This document shows positions 50,466 through 54,028 of a stretch of 54,028 nucleotides of DNA, piece by piece. The stretch is taken from assembly GCA_002297815.1 (NCBI GenBank), contig DBKH01000058.1, positions 1-54,028 on the forward strand, given 5' to 3'. The DNA comes from Bacteroidales bacterium UBA755 (GTDB taxonomy: Bacteria > Bacteroidota > Bacteroidia > Bacteroidales > UBA932). Position numbers and translations under genes: made by a program. Position 1 is the first letter of the stretch. Each line of letters begins with the position of its first letter. The notes below the pieces were generated by a model. The model searched no databases, was not told the DNA's origin, and saw only the letters and a list, made by a program, of their open reading frames with translations.

Positions 50466-50473
50466 TATATTTG
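50466..50473 (+). promoter_or_regulatory. -7 box of argH promoter
   Basis: TATATTTG matches TAnnTTTG and lies 23 nt before the argH ATG. An ATTG 22 nt upstream may be the -33 element. Confidence 0.6.
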
Positions 50474-50496
50474 TACTACTTTAACGTATATAAAAC

Positions 50497-51834
50497 ATGG
50501 CGAACAAACTTTGGGACAAAGGATTTAAGGAAGACGAGAGGATCGATGCGTTCACGGTGGGCAACGACCGTGAGCTTGACCATGAACTCGCCCCGTACGA
50601 CATAATGGGCACAATGGCCCACATCACGATGTTGGAGAGCGTCGGGCTTCTTTCAAAGGAAGATCTAGACAAACTGCTGCCGGTGCTCAAGGAATTATAT
50701 TCATCAGCCTGCAAGGGAGAACTCTACGTGGAGGAGGATGTTGAGGACATCCACTCGCAGATCGAGCTGATGCTGACGCGCAGGCTTGGGGACATCGGCA
50801 AAAAAGTACACACCGGGCGCTCCCGTAACGATCAGGTTCTGGTGGACCTGAAACTATATGCGCGAGCCGAAATCGAGACGACCGTGCACAAGGTGGAATC
50901 GTTGTTCAGAACGCTTCAAGAGGCCAGCGAGAAGTACAAGGACGTACTGATTCCGGGCTACACCCACTTGCAGGTGGCCATGCCGTCTTCTTTCGGGCTA
51001 TGGTTCGGGGCCTATGCTGAGAGCCTTTGCGATGACCTCAGCATGATGAAGGCTGCATGGGAGGTCGTCAACCTCAATCCGCTCGGTTCCGCAGCAGGCT
51101 ACGGCTCGTCCGCTCCGCTGAACAGGACTCTCACAACGGAATTGCTTGGTTTCGAGGACTTGGACTACAACTCGGTCTATGCGCAGATGACGCGCGGAAA
51201 GATGGAACGGGCGGTCGCGTTCGCATATTCATCAGTCGCTGAGACCGTCGGACGGCTCGCGATGGACGGATGCCTTTTCTCCAGTCAGAATTTCGGTTTC
51301 ATCCACCTGCCGGACGCTCTGACCACCGGGTCCAGCATCATGCCGCACAAGAAAAATCCGGACGTGTTCGAGCTCGTGAGGGCGCACTGCAACAAGCTTC
51401 AGGGAGTGCCGAACACAATCCGTCTCATCACCGGCAACCTGCCGAGCGGCTATTTCCGGGACATGCAGATTCTCAAGGAAGTGTTCTTCCCAATCTTCAA
51501 GGAGATGAACGACTGCCTTGACATTGTTGAATATGCAATCCGAGGGATGGATGTCGTCACCGATGTGATGAGTGACCCTAAGTACAAGCTGGCTTTCAGT
51601 GTGGAGGAGGTCAACCATCTGGTAGAGACCGGAGTGCCGTTCAGAGACGCTTACCGACAGGTGGCTGACTCCATCAGGAAAGGGATTTTTGAATATCACG
51701 GCTCGCTGCACCACACCCACGAAGGGTCTCTTGGCAATCTCTGCAACGACCGCATCGCTGCTAAGATGGCCCGCATCATCTCCGGCTTCGGCTTCGATAA
51801 GGTCCACGCAGCGATCACCTCACTTACATCTTAA
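50497..51834 (+). CDS. argH: argininosuccinate lyase
   Basis: The 445-residue protein catalyses the last step of arginine synthesis, argininosuccinate to arginine and fumarate. It shows VHTGRSRNDQV, LIPGYTHLQVAMPSS, NLNPLGSAAGYGSSAP and the fumarase/aspartase signature GSSIMPHKKNPDVFE. Length is typical. It converges with an ArgE/DapE-type gene, separated by REP-like units and a long hairpin. Confidence 0.97.
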   Translation: MANKLWDKGFKEDERIDAFTVGNDRELDHELAPYDIMGTMAHITMLESVGLLSKEDLDKLLPVLKELYSSACKGELYVEEDVEDIHSQIELMLTRRLGDIGKKVHTGRSRNDQVLVDLKLYARAEIETTVHKVESLFRTLQEASEKYKDVLIPGYTHLQVAMPSSFGLWFGAYAESLCDDLSMMKAAWEVVNLNPLGSAAGYGSSAPLNRTLTTELLGFEDLDYNSVYAQMTRGKMERAVAFAYSSVAETVGRLAMDGCLFSSQNFGFIHLPDALTTGSSIMPHKKNPDVFELVRAHCNKLQGVPNTIRLITGNLPSGYFRDMQILKEVFFPIFKEMNDCLDIVEYAIRGMDVVTDVMSDPKYKLAFSVEEVNHLVETGVPFRDAYRQVADSIRKGIFEYHGSLHHTHEGSLGNLCNDRIAAKMARIISGFGFDKVHAAITSLTS

Positions 51835-51838
51835 AAAC

Positions 51839-51922
51839 TTCGATCACTGAGCCTGTCGAAGTGACTAAGCTCATCCAAGCACGGTCACTGAGCTTGTCGA
51901 AGTGACTGAGCCTGCTGAAGCA
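51839..51922. repeat. REP-like cluster of three units
   Basis: ATCACTGAGCCTGTCGAAGT (from 51843), GGTCACTGAGCTTGTCGAAG (from 51883) and a truncated TGACTGAGCCTGCTGAAG (from 51903) are all in the same orientation. The first two have ACT/AGT stems. Confidence 0.85.
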
Positions 51923-51929
51923 TGATTGA

Positions 51930-51995
51930 AATCCAGAGAGCCTCTGTTCTGAATTTTTGTAACGTGAAAAATTCAGGTTAGAGGCTCTCTGGATT
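51930..51995. terminator. long inverted repeat between argH and the deacylase gene
   Basis: AATCCAGAGAGCCTCT (51930-51945) pairs perfectly with AGAGGCTCTCTGGATT (51980-51995). Inside, CTGAATTTTT and AAAAATTCAG form a second 10-bp stem. It probably ends both convergent transcripts, though no T-run follows the outer stem, so a small MITE-like element is also possible. Confidence 0.75.
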
Positions 51996-52014
51996 ATCTG
52001 CGTAGAGAAAACAC

Positions 52015-53052
52015 TCACAGTCGCAAGCCGTCAAGCAAGGCGACATAAGTCTCAACACCGTTCGCGATTTCATCCAGGCGGATATATTCATCAGCCGAAT
52101 GAGAACGTGCGGAATCACCTGGGCCTATCTTTAGGGTAGGGAAATCGCACAGAGCCTGATTGCTGGTCGTTGGTGAGCCGAACGGTTCTAGGCCAAGGGA
52201 AAGGCCTCGCACCACAGCGGGATGCTCCAACGAAAGATGCGAGCTTCCGATTCTGGTGGAGCGCTCCTTGACCTCGCACGAGACTGAGGATTTGATCATC
52301 TCCAAGAGTTCCGGATTGGTGTACATCCCGTTCGGGCGCACGTCCACAACGAACATGCACTTGTCCGGAACGACATTGTGCTGAGTCCCAGCGTTGATCT
52401 GCGTCACAGACATCTTGACGGCTCCGAGGAAATCGGACACACGTTCGAAATGATGATTCCTGAACCACTGAATATCCTCGATAGCCTTGTAGATCGCATT
52501 GACACCTTCATTTCTGGCGGCATGGCCACTCTTCCCGTGAGCCGTGCAGTCCAGCACCATCAACCCCCTCTCGGCAACGGCCATCCGCATCCCTGTAGGC
52601 TCGCCAATCACCCCGAAATCTATTCGTCCAAGCTCAGGTAGAATAAGATCCAAGCCTCCTTTCCCACTCACCTCTTCCTCGGCTGTAGCGGAGAAGATCA
52701 GCCTGTACGGCTGCTCTTTCTTTATCAACTTTGAATATACCTCCAAAAGCGCCACCAAAGAGCCGCCATCATCGTTGCTTCCAAGACCGTACAGACATCC
52801 GTCCTCAATCTCTGGCGTAAACGGATCACGGGTGTAGCCCGATGCAGGCCTCACTGTGTCGATGTGGGCGTTCAGCAGAACGGTCGGCCTCCCGTCCACC
52901 GGACCGGATTCCACCCAAAGGTTGTTGCCCAACCTCCTGACATCATAGCCGTGGTCTTTCATCCATCCTTCCAGAAAATCAGTAGCTTTGTCCTCCTCCC
53001 GGCTCACGGAAGGAATCCGGATCATATTCATCAAAAGATCTATAGTGTCCAT
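52015..53052 (-). CDS. argE: M20-family deacylase (ArgE/DapE type)
   Basis: The 345-residue protein is a di-zinc M20 peptidase-family hydrolase with LLNAHIDTVRP (metal His/Asp), LYGLGSNDDGGSLVA (bridging Asp), FSATAEEEVSGKGG (catalytic and metal Glu) and VIGEPTGMRMAVAERG. The end is GDSARSHSADEYI with the last His ligand. The dimerisation domain is about 165-275. Beside argH it probably removes the acyl group in arginine synthesis. In Bacteroides this pathway uses N-succinyl- or N-acetyl-citrulline intermediates rather than acetylornithine, so the true substrate may differ from E. coli ArgE. Confidence 0.88.
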   Translation of the reverse strand: MDTIDLLMNMIRIPSVSREEDKATDFLEGWMKDHGYDVRRLGNNLWVESGPVDGRPTVLLNAHIDTVRPASGYTRDPFTPEIEDGCLYGLGSNDDGGSLVALLEVYSKLIKKEQPYRLIFSATAEEEVSGKGGLDLILPELGRIDFGVIGEPTGMRMAVAERGLMVLDCTAHGKSGHAARNEGVNAIYKAIEDIQWFRNHHFERVSDFLGAVKMSVTQINAGTQHNVVPDKCMFVVDVRPNGMYTNPELLEMIKSSVSCEVKERSTRIGSSHLSLEHPAVVRGLSLGLEPFGSPTTSNQALCDFPTLKIGPGDSARSHSADEYIRLDEIANGVETYVALLDGLRL

Positions 53053-53536
53053 AAATCTAAATCTTTATTTATTAATATTTTAGCGGATCACCTTTAGTCA
53101 TATTTCACCAAAGAGAACACGTCAACTAAAAGATCTTCAACCCATTACGCAGCACTCATTGAGCATCAGCCAGTGACACATAACATGTTGACAATCACGT
53201 AAATAAACCTTTATCTCCAGCATAATTCCACCGAAGAGAATCATCTTAAATACAGTGTGACAAGCAGTTACACCTCACCCATTGAGTATCAGCTGGTGGA
53301 GAGTAACTTATTCATCATCAGTGAAAAAGACTTAATCCTTTAGGACAAATCGACCAAAGACAGCACTTCATTTAATTGATCGTCAAAATGTTATATTTCA
53401 CCAACACTTAAAGTCTCCGACACCAAACAATGCAAATGTACAACAAAAGCTTAGGCATTTAGATAACGATAACAATAATTTTAGGACGATTCGTTTTTTT
53501 AAGGATTACTTAACGCTTACTTAGAACAGTTTTATG
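53053..53536. other. non-coding gap containing a degenerate tandem repeat
   Basis: About 480 bp without a credible ORF. Two copies of a roughly 100-nt unit start at 53099 and 53221 (period 122-123). They share CACC(A/G)AAGAGAA, TTAC and CAC(T/C)CATTGAG(C/T)ATCAGC. The small stem CACT/AGTG (53153-53175) becomes CACC/GGTG (53276-53298) in the second copy. A partial third copy (GACCAAAGACAGCA) begins near 53343. The right end holds the helicase promoter. Confidence 0.55.
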
Positions 53537-53544
53537 TACATTTG
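53537..53544 (+). promoter_or_regulatory. -7 box of the helicase gene (leaderless)
   Basis: TACATTTG matches TAnnTTTG and ends 5 nt before the ATG at 53550. Confidence 0.6.
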
Positions 53545-53549
53545 TGGAT

Positions 53550-54028
53550 ATGGATTTAGGGACATTAAACAGACAGCAGAGGGAGGCGGTGACCTCGACA
53601 GAAGGCAGGGTGCGGGTCGTGGCCGGAGCGGGGTCCGGAAAGACCAAGGCACTCACCTACCGGTACGCCTACATCGTCAACGAACTGGGTGTGGACCCGG
53701 CAAACATCCTGTGCCTCACGTTCACTAACAAGGCGGCGCAGGAGATGAAGAGCAGGATCAGCCAACTGGTACCGCCAGGCTATACCAACGACTTTGTCTG
53801 CACGATCCACGGATTCTGCGTGAGATTTCTCCGCGAGGAGATCCATCGGCTCGGCTACCCGAAGAATTTTCAGATCCTTGACGAGGAGGACATGAAGTCC
53901 CTGGCTAGGCAGGTGCTGACCGAGAACAACACGGAACGGAGCGTGAAGACCGTCCGGCAGCTTCTGGAGGCTCTTGCAGGGACCAAGGCAGCGGAACCTT
54001 ATGTCCAGCAGTATCTTGTACCGGCATC
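53550..54028 (+). CDS. UvrD/PcrA/Rep-type superfamily 1 helicase, N-terminal part (cut by window edge)
   Basis: The frame from ATG 53550 runs open to the window end (159 residues). It shows the SF1 motifs: Q-motif LNRQQREAVTS, motif I VVAGAGSGKTKAL, motif Ia LCLTFTNKAAQEMKSRI and the TIHGFCVRFLRE motif Ib region. It is a 3'-5' DNA helicase of the UvrD/PcrA/Rep group, probably in DNA repair or replication. The start MDLGTLNRQQ is supported by the -7 box immediately before it. Confidence 0.93.
   Translation, partial: MDLGTLNRQQREAVTSTEGRVRVVAGAGSGKTKALTYRYAYIVNELGVDPANILCLTFTNKAAQEMKSRISQLVPPGYTNDFVCTIHGFCVRFLREEIHRLGYPKNFQILDEEDMKSLARQVLTENNTERSVKTVRQLLEALAGTKAAEPYVQQYLVPA

Noticed and set aside
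1..54028. CRISPR array, prophage, integrative element or restriction system
   Set aside because: No regularly spaced repeats, cas, integrase, transposase, phage structural or restriction genes are visible on either strand.

Overview
The window looks like chromosomal DNA of a host-associated Bacteroidales bacterium (phylum Bacteroidota). The support is the gene families (DUF5723, DUF5686 and DUF4783 proteins, a fimbrillin-type lipoprotein, a BtuB/BtuG-like pair, a MurK/MurQ pair, a porin O/P-like protein, a 29-residue mS38/COX24-like protein) and at least 18 promoters of the Bacteroidota type (TAnnTTTG at -7, sometimes with TTTG or TTG 19-20 nt upstream). Shine-Dalgarno sequences are nearly absent. 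No phage, integrase, transposase or CRISPR array is visible. Species cannot be assigned from the sequence alone.

Layout. 1-5.1 kb: the start of uvrB (cut by the left edge), agmatine deiminase, a small envelope protein, a YbaK-type tRNA deacylase, a secreted phosphoesterase and a serpin lipoprotein. 5.2-8.4 kb: an accessory locus on the minus strand, read from a textbook promoter. It has a 55-residue peptide gene containing an 11-G tract, then a fimbrillin-like lipoprotein separated from a secreted DNA/RNA endonuclease by one in-frame TGA. A GC-rich hairpin lies upstream of the locus. 8.4-19.4 kb: minus-strand housekeeping genes for peptidoglycan (mltG, glucosaminidase), RNA (rnz, rpsA), metal transport (corA, mntP), recR, murQ/murK, an SGNH hydrolase and pnuC. 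19.5-27.3 kb: envelope genes (lipoprotein plus DUF5723 pair, porin, TonB receptor plus beta-propeller lipoprotein that resembles BtuB-BtuG for vitamin B12). 27.4-34 kb: fructose-bisphosphate aldolase, a TSCPD protein, a double-thioredoxin protein, coaD, ung and lon. 34-36.3 kb: HU, the mS38-like small protein and RNase G. 36.4-45.2 kb: lnt, DUF5686 and DUF4783 on the minus strand, and rlmH translationally coupled to a large NtrY-like histidine kinase on the plus strand. 45.2-50.3 kb: a LysE exporter, a DUF177-rpmF-tRNA-Arg(CCU) unit, typA and a sialate O-acetylesterase. 50.5-54 kb: argH and an ArgE/DapE-type deacylase, a 450-bp gap holding a degenerate tandem repeat, and the start of a UvrD/Rep-type helicase cut by the right edge.

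Four genome-level features stand out. (1) GAATAT and its palindromic form GAATATTC are strongly over-represented on both strands, in genes and between genes, but are nearly missing from the most highly expressed genes and from the accessory locus; this recalls the HIP1 octamer of cyanobacteria. (2) REP-like hairpins built on GGTCGCTGAGCCTGTCGAAG sit at gene ends, often as inverted pairs with compensated stem changes; one supplies the apparent signal peptidase site of a protein. (3) The accessory surface locus carries two possible on/off devices, a G11 tract and an in-frame stop. (4) Several genes (rlmH, the helicase, pnuC) have the -7 box 5-6 nt before the start codon, which implies leaderless mRNAs.
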